A DNA stretch of 64,000 bases, taken from Bactericera cockerelli (lineage: Eukaryota; Arthropoda; Insecta; Hemiptera; Triozidae). Below are positions 14,701 to 29,700 of this stretch, piece after piece. Both the position numbers and the translations under genes were made by a program. The stretch is from contig CM044955.1 of assembly GCA_024516035.1 (NCBI GenBank), positions 18,243,551 to 18,307,550 of the forward strand. The letters run 5' to 3'. The notes under the pieces are model-generated. The model was not told where the DNA came from. It did no database searches and saw only the letters and a program-made list of their open reading frames with translations. Within the stretch, counting starts at the first letter, position 1; each line of letters starts with the position of its first letter.

Positions 14701-17700
14701 CAATGTTTCCTTCGGTGTATATAATGATGGTTTCAAGTGCTTTTCTATACACATCTATTCTGAGCATGTATTCACATCTGTTGCAATCTAGGGAGAGAAG
14801 AATATCATCCATTTCACATTTGAAGTCGTTTTTTACTACCTAGATTCAAAAGCAATAAATTCAGATTTCAGAGCGCCATTGTTTGTTCAGGCTCTTTCTG
14901 AATATTATTTTCTTTGTTTTAAATACTTTATTTATATTCCAAGAAAATGAATGAATATTATGTGACACAATAATTCTGAAATACTTTCGACAGTTTATTT
15001 TTATTGAAGGGATTCATGAATATTCTAGTTTCAAGTCGTCTCTATTTTAGCTAAATCTGAGAATAAAACAACAATCTGTTCTCGCTTGGCCACATAATCA
15101 TTTTCTAAGAAATATATCCGCTTCTGGTCCAGTATGCATTAAATCTGTAGAAACATGAACCTATTTTTACACGCATGTACTAGCCATCTGCAGATCTAGA
15201 TTCTCCCCGTAATAATTACATGAAACCGTTAACGTTCATCGATCCATTCTCCGTCAGATCACTTGTTACCAGTTACCTTCTTATTTTCTACGAATTTTTA
15301 CCGTGTAGATCACTAGACCTTCTTTCCGGTTCCGCTGAACTTAAAGTCAGCTTGACAAAGGACATGAATGAGAATGGAAACCACGAAAACCCATGAACCA
15401 CCACATAATGTCTGGCCACGGTTACCATCGTCAAAATTCATCATTATCCATGCTTGAGTATTGATTTGTATTCGCTTTCTTCAGTGCTTATTGCTGCTTA
15501 AGCATGCACTAGAATAAAAATCGTGAATCGAATGCACCAAGTCTACTGGTCCATTGTTTTGGTACCATTATTAAGAAGTGAAAGTGCATTTTGAACTGAC
15601 AATCTTGATTAATCATCCAATAAAAGGCATCCATTTTGGGCGGACCGCGTAAATTTTATTTTCACCTACAATTAAAACAACAAAAGAAAAAAATAACCGG
15701 TCCAACACTTTTTAAGCAACTTTCCGGCCATTATAAATCAATAGCTCCTGACAGTTGGGTTTCGATTTTGACTTTCCTTTCGAGGCTAATAAATTCGGAC
15801 CACGATCTTGTATTGAAGTGAGTGAACCGATACGGACATACCTCACGGGTCTGGGTGGTTAGGGCATGTGGGTATTAACGAAGTGTTGGGTTAAACAGAG
15901 TCATATTTGACTTCCATTATTTATGTAGGTATCACGCCATGTATTTGCTGTAGCTCTGTGTGTATTCGAGTAGATATACTCGTACAACCATAGGTACCTA
16001 TATTTATGTGTGTGTATCAGAGTTCATATTATAATGTTCACTAGTTTCCATAGTATCAGCATATTCGTAGCTATACATAAATACATCAGTATAAATAAGG
16101 TGCTCCCATTATCAGTGAACAGCTGAATCCAACATAATATTACATTTTCCAGTATATTTTGGTTCTCAGTTGTCTGATGTTTACATTGCAATTCATTTTG
16201 TTTATACATTCTTGAAACATTCTCTCTATAGGTTAATCGAGATTTGAATTTTTGCTACAACGAATTCGCTAGTCTTGTGTAAACATGAAATCTCAGGGGG
16301 AAATGTGTGGTTTTGGTTTCAAAAAGGTAGAAATGTTGAGTCAATTCTGGCACAGATATTTTTTAATCAGATATCTTCTCATTGCATGTGTTGCACTGAT
16401 CAGTTTAATGGTATTAGGAACAATCAGGACTGCTGCTGTCATGGAGTCTTTTTTGACACTTTCAAAACTAAAAAGACTAAACTTTGTATAATAATTCAAA
16501 GTTCAGGCCCACAGTCATTGGTAATTTACTTATGAATGAAAGAGTGAAATTTGGCAACAACCATAAGAGGCCAAATTGGTAGACGAATTTACCTCAGCTT
16601 CTGAAGTACGAGATCATTTTATCTAATTAAAAATTATATAATGACGTGTTTTTTAAAATTTAATCATCAGGTAATATTTTTTACGATTATCGATGTCGAA
16701 TCTTCACGTCATAATAAGTGACATATCCCTCACAGCTTTTCGGAAATAATGAACAAATAAACAAATTAACAAACTGCCTAAACTACATCGTCTCTCAAGC
16801 GCACTCGACCAAAACTTCAACTCGTTTTCTTTCTAAAATATTTTATCTCTAAACAAACAGAGCTATCAGTCGGTTTAATTAGCACCACGATTGAGATCCC
16901 TATGTTTTTTCTTGGGAATCATGGCGTGCTTCCAGAATTTGGAAATAATTGATAGCGTAGGAGTTTTGATATTCGCACCGAATGAGGACGAGGGTTCGGC
17001 GCGGATATAAATTCACAGCGGTTATGTTTGTTTGATAGGGGGGACAATGTTTCGACTGAATCATGTTCCTGTGCTGAGCTTCTCTTGTTTCTGTCTGTCC
17101 TGTTTTCCGCGTTTATAAAATATTTTGTATCGAGAGTTGAGATGTCTATACATTTTACGTAATTATACCTAACATTACAACAGATAGTTCAAGGGGATTT
17201 TAAATGAAAAAATATAAAATGAATTGAAATAAATCCCTTCATTAAGATGGAGAATCTATAGAAGGAAGTTTTGCGAGATCAAATACACTACTCGTAATTA
17301 TTCACAAGATCGCACAACTTAGCAACGCCCAACGAGTTTAAAACTTTATGGGTAACAAGATATAATAAACCAGCTTAAAGCAAGATATTATAAACCTAGT
17401 CCTGGCCCCACTCACGCTGAGTGAGGTTAATTTGAGTAGCTGTTTTGTGAATTTTTAGCGAATTGAGGGTAAAACACCCGTCGTGATATGACCATGCAGT
17501 TGAAAGTGATGTTAAACAAACAAACAAAAAAAAGATAAAGTACCTATACCTTATACCCAACTGATATCAGTATTTCTTTTCGTGTCTTGGGTCACGGTAT
17601 TGGGTCAGCTTCAAGGAAAGTGTACATGTACACTGGATACCTAATTGATTCCCTACAAGTACCCAGTCACTAATCATTTAACACAGAAGAGTTGACCCAC

Positions 17701-20700
17701 TTTGGTTATAAAAGAAAGAAACTTGACTTGATCGACTTTTACATCCTCAGGACATACAATAATAGCCCAGGCAAATTAGTGCTCTAGCGGCAAAAAATTG
17801 CTCAATAGCTGGAAATCGTTTTAAACCCTTAAAGGGGTCCTGAATAATGGGTATATGAGTTTGCGACGGATTTTAGGTTGTGCTTCCGAGTTTAGGGCCT
17901 AAATAGTGCAAATTTTTTGCACTTTTTTTAAAATTGCGCTTATAACTCAAAATGTATTTATTCTACAGAAAATTTTACTCAGTTCTTATCTAAGGAGCAT
18001 AAAATTATGCGTGTAATGACGTTTGAATCATTAAAATAAGTTAAGTCGTTCAGCCACAATCGCTCCTCAAAGATGGGTAGTTTTTTCAAACATAGCTCAA
18101 ATTTTGAAAATTCTCAACTTTTAACGCCTGTAAATCAAAAAAGACTGCACCAATTGAAAATTTTAATAGAACCGAACTTGTAGAAAATGTAATTTTAAGT
18201 AAAACACTGTTTAAAATTTGAAATTTGCTCACTCCAGTGCTGAGATATGAATTTTAAACCGAAAGAGTTCCTAGAGCCAAATTTTCGCTAAGGCAGTGCA
18301 ACGCAAAAAACTTCGTCTGAACTCTAAAATTATCACATTCTTACAACTTTTCAAGCAAAACTGAACGTTATCTACTGAATTCAGTCGAATAGGTAGTTTA
18401 AAATATTGAGAAACTTGCACTGAATTTTACTAAGATCTATTTACTGAACATGTGATTTCAAGACAGCAGGCACACTATGGAGGATGTAACTTGTTTTATA
18501 TGCGGGAACATTGTGCAAGAAGGAGCGGATAGAGGAATATTAAAGGAAAAGTCACTTCGAACGTTTATTGAGGCCAGCAGGAGGAGGAATGATGGGCATC
18601 ACACGTGGTTACAGACTCAGAAATCTGTTATACTTCACGAGAAGTGTCGCAAAGGTGTCTACACGAAGGAGTCAAACATTGTAAAGGCCGAAAAAGAAGC
18701 AGGAAACGGAAGCCGTGTGACAAGAGGCCGTGAGGAAATACCAAAATTCAACTTTAAGGAGCTCTGCTTGTACTGTGGAAAAGATGCCTCTGAAAGCTTC
18801 AAGGTCAAACAGAAAAAGCTTCCTCTTCATAGACGTGAAATTCAGACACAAGAAATAATGCAAAAAATTAAAGGTTCTGCAATTGCCAGAGGAGATGAAA
18901 TGTGGGCGGTGGTATTGCGTAAGATGGCAACTGAATCAGACCTCGTAGCCGCTGAAGGCAAGTACGATTCTTGTCGTGGTATGTTCTTTAATTCACACCC
19001 ATCTATGGATCCTGATGCAGCTCAAGGTATATCTGGACGAGGGGAGTGAATTAATGTAGTAAAGACCTAAGTTTCCCAGTTACTGGGGTTTAACGAAGAA
19101 AAGGCCGCTGGTTCAATAACGCTACTACGAAAGGTGTAGGTGTATTAAAGAGTATTAAATTTACACGGAAAGATAAAAGGAAGAAATAAACTACTACTAT
19201 GAAATGAGATTGGATGATCTTACCATGAGTACTTGTACCAAGTACTTACGCCTTTAGAAGGGGATCAAAGGTGGTAGATCGAGGAAGGAGAGAAGACGTA
19301 CCCTGACCACTGGTTGTTACAATCTGAACGAGGCATCGTCGTTCCCAATCTATCGTACCGAATCTCTGGCTTTCTTTGTAAGATCATATGATATGCCTAT
19401 CATCTGATATCGAAGTGTTATCTCTAACAGTTAGGGGCGTAGAGATCGAGTGATATGCGCGGGGTAAGTTTGGAGTCAATTCAAACTGGAGTCACATGGC
19501 GTGAACATGGAGAGTTCGCTCAAACTGGTCACTAGTGGGATTGATTTCACCTTCAGTATGGAGGTTCTAGGTACTAACGACTTCTTAGGAGTGAAGCACT
19601 GAATACCCCCCCATAGCATGGAACGTATCATGGCCTTATCATCACTAAAAATTCATTAACTCAATTCGTATATGACAACGCCGATATAAACATGGATACC
19701 ATTGATGGCCATGAAAAGTGGTTCACTCCTAAGAAGTCGTTAGTACCCAGAACCTCCATATTATCTTTTCCACAGTAGAAGCAGAGCTCCTTGAAGTTGA
19801 ATTTTGGTATTTCCTCACGGCCTCTTGTCACACGGCTTCCGTTTCTTGCTTCTTTTTCGGCCTTTACAGTGTTTGACTCCTTCGTGTGGACACCTTTGCG
19901 ACACTTCTCGTGAAGTATAACAGATCTTTGAGTCTGTAACCACGTGTGATGCACATCATTTCTCCTCCTGCTGTCCTCAATGAACATTCGAAGTGACTTT
20001 TCCTTTAATATTCCTCTATCTTTGCCTTTGATATGTTGTAGTCACTGTAGCCGAGTGAGTTAGCGCGCTAGGCATTGCACGCATGGTGACCTGGGTTCAA
20101 TTCCCAGCGGGATGGGATTTTTTCTGCTCTGTACTTGGATGTTCGGGGTCCACTCATACTTCGTGAGTCGTGAGGAAAAAAGAGTAGCTGCTTTGATATG
20201 AAGCAGCGACCAGTGGCTGAATCATAGGCACACAAATAATACAAGATATTGTAAATTAAACTGGCAAAGTTCTATGATTCTGCGGTACCCACTAAAACTG
20301 TGACATAACAACACAAAGAAAATGCATTTTTATAATTATATTATTAATATTCCTTCTTGCACAATGTTCCCGCATATAAAACAAGTTACATCCTCCATAG
20401 TGTGCCAGCTGTCTTGAAATCACAACATGTTCAGTGAAGATCTTAGTAAAATTCAGTGCAAGTTTCTCAATATTTTAAATTACCTATTCGACTGAATTCA
20501 ATAGATTACGTTCAGTTTTGCTTGAAAAGTTGTAAGAATATGAGAATTTTAGAGTTCAGATGAAGTTTCTTGCGTTGCACTGTCTTAGCGGAAATTTGGC
20601 GCTAGGGACGAAAAATCATATCTCAGCACTGGAGTAAGCAAATTTCAAATTTCAAACAGTATTTTACTTAAAATTACATTTTCTACAAGTTCGATTCTAT

Positions 20701-23700
20701 TAAATTTTTCAATTGGTGCAGTCCTTTTTGACTTACAGGCGTTAAAAGTTGAGAATTTTCAAAATTTGAGCTATGTTTGAAAAAACCACCCATCTTTGAG
20801 GAGCGATTGTGGCTGAACGGCTTAACTTTTTTTTATGATTCAAACGTCATTAGACGCATAATTTTATGTTCCTTAGATAAGAACTGAGTAAAATTTTCTG
20901 TAGAATAAATACATTTTGAGTTATAAGCGCAATTTTAAAAAAAGTGCAAAAAATTTGCACTATTTAGGCCCTAAACTCGGAAGCACAACCTAAAATCCGT
21001 CGCAAACTCATATACCCATTATTCAGGACCTCTTTAAGGGTTTAAAACGATTTCCAGCTATTGAGCAATTTTTTGCCGCTAGACCCCATTTTAGCACTAA
21101 TTTGCCTGGGCTATAAAGTCACCGTACAAAGTATTTTGTACACAGATGACTGTGGTTCTGAGCTCTAGTATACCAGAGCTCTGCATCTATTGTTGTGTCC
21201 TAACCCAGATTCTCGCTGGGATGCTGTGACTATGGCATGCTATTGTGTTTGAGTTGATATAGACCGGCACCGTGACGTTCCTGCTATTTGAAGGCCAGCT
21301 CCTCGATATGCTTCTCAGGAAATTGATAAAAAAGTGATCGAAATTGTTTTATAAAAATAATATACAATATGCACGTATGAGTCATGTATTTTTATGTGTC
21401 AATGCATAAGGATATAATTATACGTGAGTTTATCAATCAGTTTTATTCTTTAAGATTCAAGAGTGGTTAAAATATGATAAGAGCCTTCATGGAGGACTAA
21501 ATTGGTGTTCTTGTGTGTGCCATATCCGTTCGTAGCATTCATTAATCGCAAGACTCAAGAAAGTTACTCGCTTTACTAAATCTTTGCTGAACATGGGACT
21601 TGAACCACCGACCTCCAGGTTACATGTCCGCCGCCTTATCCATCAATCTACTGAGGTCGGTGCAAGACTCAAGAGTTGGTAAACCAAAAACAACCAGAAT
21701 CAGTGAATAATACCCACCAAAAGAAAATATGTCCAATCGGTGAACCTGTAACCATAAAATCGCGGGGCTGTATACTTGTCGCATAAGGAGGCATGGCCCT
21801 ATATTTAATTTTCGTAACCCTATACTGGAGGCATTGCCGTACATCGCAGACTGAACGCAAGTAGGAAACACCGAATCGCGGATTATAATTATTATCGTAT
21901 GCATGTACACAAAATTCTTATCACTATTTTCCTATCTTGTATCATTTGACCTTGAGGAGCGGAACAGACAGGACACGTAACGTCCCTTTGCCCTCGTCAG
22001 TGAGCTCTCTTAGTCACATCAACCTCATCCAGCATGAGTGGGACCATATCTGAAATACAGTAGTTGCACCTGGATGTAAGAGAAACCTCGATATTAAGAG
22101 GACAGTTTCCACAGGTCTAATGTACTTCTCTAAGGGAAAATAATCTCTTTGTAAGAGAAACAAACCTGCATATAAGAGAAACCTGGGTACATGGAAAATA
22201 AATTGCGATCCCTTGAGTCCCCAAATTTCTGCAGACGGTTGGGTGGAAGAGCTCACAGTGTGAGAATCCTGCCGTTAAAGCCATAAAAAAAGACGAATAT
22301 ACATGTAGGTTCTGCGCCCATCTACCTCCTCTATGGACGTTGCATAAGTTACTGATCCGTCGAGCACAACTTCTGCTATCCACTCTGCCCAAACAACAAT
22401 AATAATAATAATATCGCCTTATTTATACTGCCTGATAAGGACTATTTAAGTCCCATTATTACAGCAGTAAGCCCAAGACATATTATTATGTGGTAAAAAT
22501 CCCAAATGGGAGGCTAACTTGTCATGTCCCGGCTGGGTTTCGAACCCGCGACTTCTGGAATCTCTGGATTCACAGAGTGCCGCCTTTACCACTGAGCTAC
22601 CGGGACAGACTCTTCTAGCACTTTCCTCCGTTGGGATTCGGACTCAGCCATCTCCTGTATGGTTTCTGCATGAGCGACTCCATTATCTCTGCGCACACGC
22701 CCTGCGGTGTTTGAACTCAGGACTCCGGGTCAAGAGGAGAACCGGATTAGGTTACCACCGGACGAGGCGTCATCAGAAGGCTAGCGGCTGAAACACAACC
22801 GTCAGCATAATGAAAATACTATAATTACAATAATGAACTTACTGATAATAAAACTGTTCATGATGATGTAAAAGATGCTGATAATTTCATGAGAATGATG
22901 AAATAAATGACTGTTAGATTTATGAAAATACTAATTACAATACTAAACTTGTTGATAATGGATGCTGAAGATGTTCATGATAATGTAAAAGATGTTGATC
23001 TTTATTAGAATGATTAGATGAATGTCTGTTAGTTTTATAAAAATACAAATTATAATCGAACTTAATAAACAGGAACTTTATGGACCGGAAAATATTCCAG
23101 CATTAAGAGGTTTACTTCTAAAATTCCATTTTTTTTCTTTCCATAGGATAAGGAAAGTAAATTGTTTGTTTTAAGCAAGAAACCTCTAAGCACCACGAGC
23201 TTTTTTTCCTGTTTATCCAGGTTTCCTGCTCAAGTCCTATTTATCCAGGTTTCCTGCCCAAGTCCTGTTTATCCATGTTCGACTGTACTAATTTATTACA
23301 GTAAAAATAATGATGAATGATGACCTTATACTTGAGATGTTCATCCTGATAATGTTGAAGAAGATACTTAATGATGAGATCAGCTATTTCATGATATTAA
23401 TGGTTTAACTTCAAAATACAGTCGAACCTGTATGATATAGAGGACTTATGAAAGCAGAAAACTTGAATAAACTGGAGAAAAAAGAATCGGCAATTTAGGG
23501 GTTTCCTGATTAAAGAAACTTTTTTAATCAGGAAAATACTGCAATTCGCTTTAATTCCTGTATATCCAGGATGGACTGAATTGTTGTTTATATGCATGGC
23601 GACGCTAAATATGTTGTTGCTGTTGTTGTACTTATAGATTTGTTGTAATTCTCGACTGGGAAACAATATACGTCTGTTTTCTGCCAGTCGTTAGGTTCTC

Positions 23701-26700
23701 GGTTAACTCTAGGAACAAGGAGACCATGTCACGCGTGGAAGACTATGTTGATGGTATCAAGTTGTTAATGTTCCTGGTGACACATGCCACACAAGCTCAG
23801 CTTACATGCCCGAGCTCTTCCAGTCATTTAAACAAAGCCACGGGACCCCGCTATCAAGAGTATCGCATTCATCTCAGTATCATATCATGGGTTCAGAAGA
23901 AGAAATGTTTCTCTCTGTCCGTCTCGATCTGTCGTATAGGTATGTGAAAGTTTTTGGCAAGTTTAATGCCCTAGCCCCACCAGGCATTGTTCCAATTCAT
24001 AGGCCGTGACTGAAAAACATGAATCCTTTGTCGAAAATGTTTCTAGTAGCTGAGCAAATTTTTAGTATCAAATCTTGAAAACGTTCTCTTATGGTGTTTA
24101 CACATTATACATGCATTAACGAAATCGCAATTCGAAACGACCACAAAAAATTGAAGCTGTAGGTTGATAAGGAAGGTATGTTTTCAGGAGAATAGGTTTT
24201 ATCAAATCTGCTCAATGTAAGATTGACTGAAAAAACAGCGACGTTCAGACAATGTCGCACAGTTTTCTTAAAAGTACCATTTTATTGATTAATGTGCACT
24301 ACGTAACAATCTGGACCCTATAACAAGATTGTAATAATTATGTATATCGCCTAAAGATATTAGTGTCCTATTGTTCGGATCATGCAAACTAGTTTGTGTA
24401 GAAAGTTCCAGTTCGATTCCCATCCACGGTTCTTGTTTTTGTGTTGGAAAAAATAAATACGACGGAAATTTAGCGATAGAAAATGTCGTATACAAGCTAT
24501 CACCTCTTCGAATGGTTACTTTGAACTTGACTATAGAAGGCCACATGCATAATTCTTCTTCCACCTTTCTGCTGGGACCTCGTAAGAAAGCCAGCCTAAT
24601 GATACCCTTGCTTAATGATACGTAAGAAAGCTAGAAGTCAGTTGCTCGTATTCGACCGACATTCACCAAATTGACCGGAACGAACTGTTTAGCCTGAGGA
24701 GGCCCCATACCTTGCACCAAATATTGGAATGGAAATGGTTGAGGTGAATAAATAATAGACTATTATGTAAATGGAAATGATATCGCCCACCACTCGTGTC
24801 TGATAGTAAAGCACTGCTTGTATAGATCAGTATTCATGTGTAATAAATTTCTTTTACCCAGCCTAGCAGGGGCGATTCCTCAATACAGTCGAACCTGGAT
24901 GTAAGAAAACGCGAAGGACCGTAAAGTTTTTCTCTTATACTGTGCAAGTTTATCTTATAAACCTTTTTCACTTATCCTCCTGAGACCTGGGCATGTTTTC
25001 CGAAAGTACTGATTTAGACCTGGATGTACTGTTAAAAGTACATAAGACAGATACTGCTTGAGTCCTCGGCATGTATTCCAGAAAGTACTGAAGTACCTGG
25101 CGTTCTTTTAAAAGTACATGGAATTTTCAAAAATTCCCGACGTTTTTGAGAGAAGATAGTAGTGTGAAGTGAAGTTGTCTTATGTACTTTAAAAGCACAT
25201 TCAGGTCTCAGGAGGTTATAGAAAGGTAAATTTGACCTCAAAATTGTTCTCTAATATCCAGGTTTCTCTTGTATCCAAGTTAGCTGTACGTACAGCTTAA
25301 GCGAAGTAAAACATCGTTTACTTTAGATAATTGAAGAAAACTTAAATAAAATAATACTTATTCTCCAGTAAAGTTTTTTTTTTTTAATTATTCATGATAA
25401 TCTCTTTGAATCTTTAAAATTTCATATGAGCTTGTAATCTCCTACGTAATATTTACCCTACAAACAGGTGTGACTTATGAAGGCTGGGCTAGATAATCAC
25501 TTGTGTAATTGTGTATACTTAAAATTTCAGAGCTTTAATCGTCTGGTGTGGGAGTTGATCAGTCATAGTTATCTTACATCTCCTGATTCCAATCCTGGAT
25601 CCATCGCACACAAATGTACAGTATGGAAATAAATGGTCTCTCAGCAGACATACAACCTGAAGAACCAGAGTTCCCAGACGATAAGTTTCATAGCCATGTG
25701 CTTTGTTATACAGACAACGGGCTTGGTATTTGCCTCTCTCTGATGAAATTGAAAATCAAATCAAGCTCTTTGTGTGCGGCAAGGCTGCGGTCCAGATAAA
25801 ACGATTTCTTCTGATTCCATACAAGAAATATGGAATGATATTTTATTTGAATCTAAAGTATTTATTCTAAATGAATGAAAAATGGAATTGTCGTTCTCAT
25901 GTGTAGAAACTGGTTTCTTGGGAAAAGGTATAAGGCGTTTCTAAAATTTCGAGATCTTAAGAGAAGCTAATTAGAGAAGAATCTTTTTTTACACTCTCCC
26001 TCTCTTCGTATTTACCGTTTCTCTTTCAGCATATGAGTAGACTTTAAGCTCCTTGTCTCAGCAGTTAGGCGAGGGGTTCGAAACTGCGACGTACTGAAAA
26101 CTGTGTATGTATCGCATGAAATAGAGACAGTTACAGGCTATTGTTTACTATACACTAATCCGGGAGCCATTAGTTTAAATTAAAGAGTTTCTTCTTAGGA
26201 GTATTTTGGAGCCATGGAAACATAAAGAGAGTCCCTAATCCTTAGGTAATCCTTCTCAGATGAACCGAAAAGATCGTGTTTTGAAGTGTCTGTTGTCCTG
26301 AACTAAACATAAGGATACCATGGATTTGTTGAATAAAATCTTAAAAACATGTATTGAAATAGATTGGTCCAGTATAGTTTTGTGTTGAGGTTTTTGATTA
26401 ATGCAATTCATGATGTTTTACCTGTCTTGCGTGCACTAAATAAATGTCGTATATAATCTATAATATACTGCTTCAGTTGTTTGGTAAATTTTAGGTCCTA
26501 ACTGTAAAAAATATTTTTTTTTTAAGCCAGAATTTCATAAAAGTGTTGCGTTCCGGGTGAGTTTTCGATTTCATCGCTCTACGACTTACCGTTCTTGAGT
26601 TATTTGAACACACACACACATACACAGAACTACAATTTAGTAAAAAAGACTTTTTTGGAATCAGGAGTGCCATTAATTGTTCACTGTAATCAGAAAAACC

Positions 26701-29700
26701 ACACTGATATAGTAATAACATCAACACTATAATTTTCCTCTGATGACCATTGACCATTGTAGGTTATCTCTGAGAATTGATGTTGCTTAAAGATAGATCC
26801 CTTATGGTATCTTCGAGTCATCACAATTCCGATGTTTCTCCTGACTTGAGTAAACGCACTTCCCTCCAAACATAATTGAGACATGAAATCAAAAACCTCC
26901 CCCAGTCTCCAAAGGGACTGATGTCTATAATCCCTTCGTTACAACATCCTAGCTTGGCACCCAGATGGCTTGAGATCTTCTGTGAGCAGGCTCCCTGTTA
27001 TCCCTTGTTCCTCCATCAGGACCATATATTATGTTTATTGTGATCCACGCCGCCACCCGACCTATTGTTGTGCAGCTTCTGTTTTTTATCATCCTTTACT
27101 TCCTCAACTAGCTTCTTGCAGGGAGTATTCAACGCCCGGTGTTTTCACCATGCTCTCTCTAGCTCTAATGTGAATCTAGTACGGTGGCTCCGAGTTCAGA
27201 CCCAAAACGATGTACGGCAGGCAATACTTGTGTAGATTAGATTTTGGAAAAATTAAACCTAAGACCAAATGCCTCTGGCCGTAACTCGGTTGCAGCCAAT
27301 TTAAAATACTGTCCCTCAAAAGTGGTTAGATCTATAGAAAAAAAGAACAGATCCAAAGCGATCGATTTTGAGGGTTGTGCGTAAATAAAATGAAACCCGA
27401 ACGTTGGCCTGGACGGTACTCAATAGATTATTCCTCGTAATATAACTGGATTTAAGCAAGGGAGGTGTAGACTTGGTTAATGTGTTTGTAGTCTTTGTGT
27501 TCGATTCCTGCGAATGTAGGGTAAAACCTGCATTTTGAATAACTTCTTTGACATGAATCCAGAAAAAGTGCAATAAAATTATGTCGACTATTTCTGATTT
27601 GACCAAGCGCACTCGGCTTTAAAGTACTTATAATGGGCAAAACAATCAAAATTTAGTGTTGTGGTTATAAGTTTATAGACATTCCTGTAGCGAAGATCTA
27701 CCGCCTCTTCTGCAAGGCACTGTTCTTGCACAGTTAGAACCCCAGCCTACTCTAGCACTCACGACAAACATTGCTCTTGCTGCAAGTTTACTTCGACCAA
27801 GATTACTAGGAGGACAGGTTTGCTCACTGCTGAAGACGTTAGAGATTTTAAAATATTCGTAATAACATTTTTGTCGTCCAAAAAAATGTTGAAATCTATG
27901 TCAAGACATTATTTTGTGTCATTAACTAATTTACAAATATTGTAATAATCAATATTGTTAATACTCTGAGGTATAATTTCAAAGTTTTTATTTTATGTAT
28001 GGTAATTTACCTGGCTGGTTCACTAAGAGAACAAAGGTCCTGCCTCTGGACCTCTAGCTTGCGTGTTCGATTTAACGAAATATTTGTCTGGGGTAGTTGG
28101 AATCTTTGAGAATAAAAACATCTGAGTATTTTTTTTTATCTCGAACGTCGCTTTCAACTGCACTGTCATATCACAACGGGGGTTTCACCCTCCATTGAAC
28201 TATATAACAGGAATTCTTTGTAATTTTAAATCCATTTCTTCTCTGTAGCCGACCTCAGTAGCTTGATCGATAAGGCGGCGGACTTGTAACCTGGAGGTCG
28301 GTGGTTCAAGTCCCGGTTTCAGCGTAGATTTAGTAAAGCGAGTTTGAGTAGTTGTGATATCACGAAAGTGATTAACACAAAAATGATAACTTATAATTAT
28401 ATTGTATTATCCATTTCTTCTCTGACGTCACCGAAAGTATTTTCTCGTGAGCTCGGATATTGGGACGAGGAGTATGAGCAAACCTGCCTCTGTCAAGCCA
28501 CCTTGGTAGTGCCCCTGGTTCAAGTCTCTCGACTCTCGCAATGCACCAGTCTGACCGCTTTCTTTCCATTTGTATAAAAGCTGCAGGCTGTGGGTACCAT
28601 GAGTCTGCGGAGTGGAGAACCTTTACTTCTTCTGGCCTGGGTCTGAAACAGCTCTTATTTGGTCTTGAGAGTTGAAAGAAAAGAATTTCTACATGAGGTT
28701 ATGATTTTGTGTCTATTGAAATGAATATATGGGTCTGAAACAGCTCTTATTCGGTCTTGAAAGTTAAAGAAAAAGGATTTCTACGTGAGGTTATGATTTT
28801 GTGTCTATTGAAATGAATATTTAGGGTCTGAAACAGCTCTTATTCGGTATTGAAAGTTTAAGAAAAAGAATTTCTACATGAGGTTATGATTTTGTGTCTA
28901 TTAAAATTTTAATATCATGTAAAATATTAATATATTAGGTACTCGTATGTAGTTCAGTTACCATCTCATCTCATCTAAAATTCTAATTCTTTTTAATCCG
29001 TGTAAAGTTAGCTGTAACATTCTATGTCATTTGAGATGGTGCCGGTGGGTGGTGGTATTACTATCATCCACTGAAATCACAAATCAGTTACTATCATACT
29101 AATCCAGCCTTTGTTGGGCAGGAAATAGCCACCTGGGTGATCAGAGACCAAGTCCTAACCTCACCTAACTTCAGCGATCCAGTACGAGAACTGGTGTTTT
29201 TATTGAATGTGCGAATGTACTGTGAAGTGCGATTAGCTGTGATGACTTCAGCATAATTCTTGAAATCTGAACTAAGTGAATTAGAATTGCAAGAAGGATT
29301 ATTTTGACTAGTCAGCACATTTGTTTTCCTGCTCCATGCATGGCTAATGATTTGAAATGCTCTCATGTTGAAATAACACGTGTGATCCCTTAAGTAGTCG
29401 GGCGCATTACGATTCGGCCCAAAAAGGTTTATGAAAAAGGTTTTCGATTTCAGGTAAAAAAGGTCACCGAACGATTCGGCCCAGTCCAACATTCTAAGTA
29501 CCGTACATATTGAGGGATTTTTTATTATTCAACATTAAATTACGGAATTACCTTCTATGTATTAGGCATGGCCTACTATGTATTTTACCTAACCCTACTA
29601 TATTCTTGAGGCATGGCCTTCTATGTATTTTACCTAACCCTACTATAAACCTAAGGCATTGCCTTCTATGTATTATCCCTAACCCTACTATATTCTTGAG

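Larger units (their letters stand above)
17764..21114. mobile_element. 3.35-kb fold-back DNA transposon with long inverted arms
   Basis: The left end (tagcccaggcaaattagtgc) is mirrored by the right end (gcactaatttgcctgggcta). The match continues inwards for more than 1 kb per arm, through a gene-bearing segment, to a single central region at about 19600-19715. Relative to the left arm, the right arm lacks about 770 bp (equivalent to 18786-19555) and carries a family C SINE (20038-20345). Flanks read ATAA before the left end and ATAA overlapping the right end, suggesting a short target duplication. The superfamily is not assigned. Confidence 0.8.

Noticed and set aside
22519..22791. Possible functional tRNA (pairing acceptor ends TGTCCCG/CGGGACA)
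   Set aside because: At least four copies in this window share a non-tRNA tail ending in (att)n, so it is a SINE head; the anticodon arm is also irregular.
26600..26625. CRISPR-like or other prokaryotic repeat arrays
   Set aside because: Only simple (ca)n and eukaryotic tandem repeats; no spacer-repeat structure anywhere in the window.
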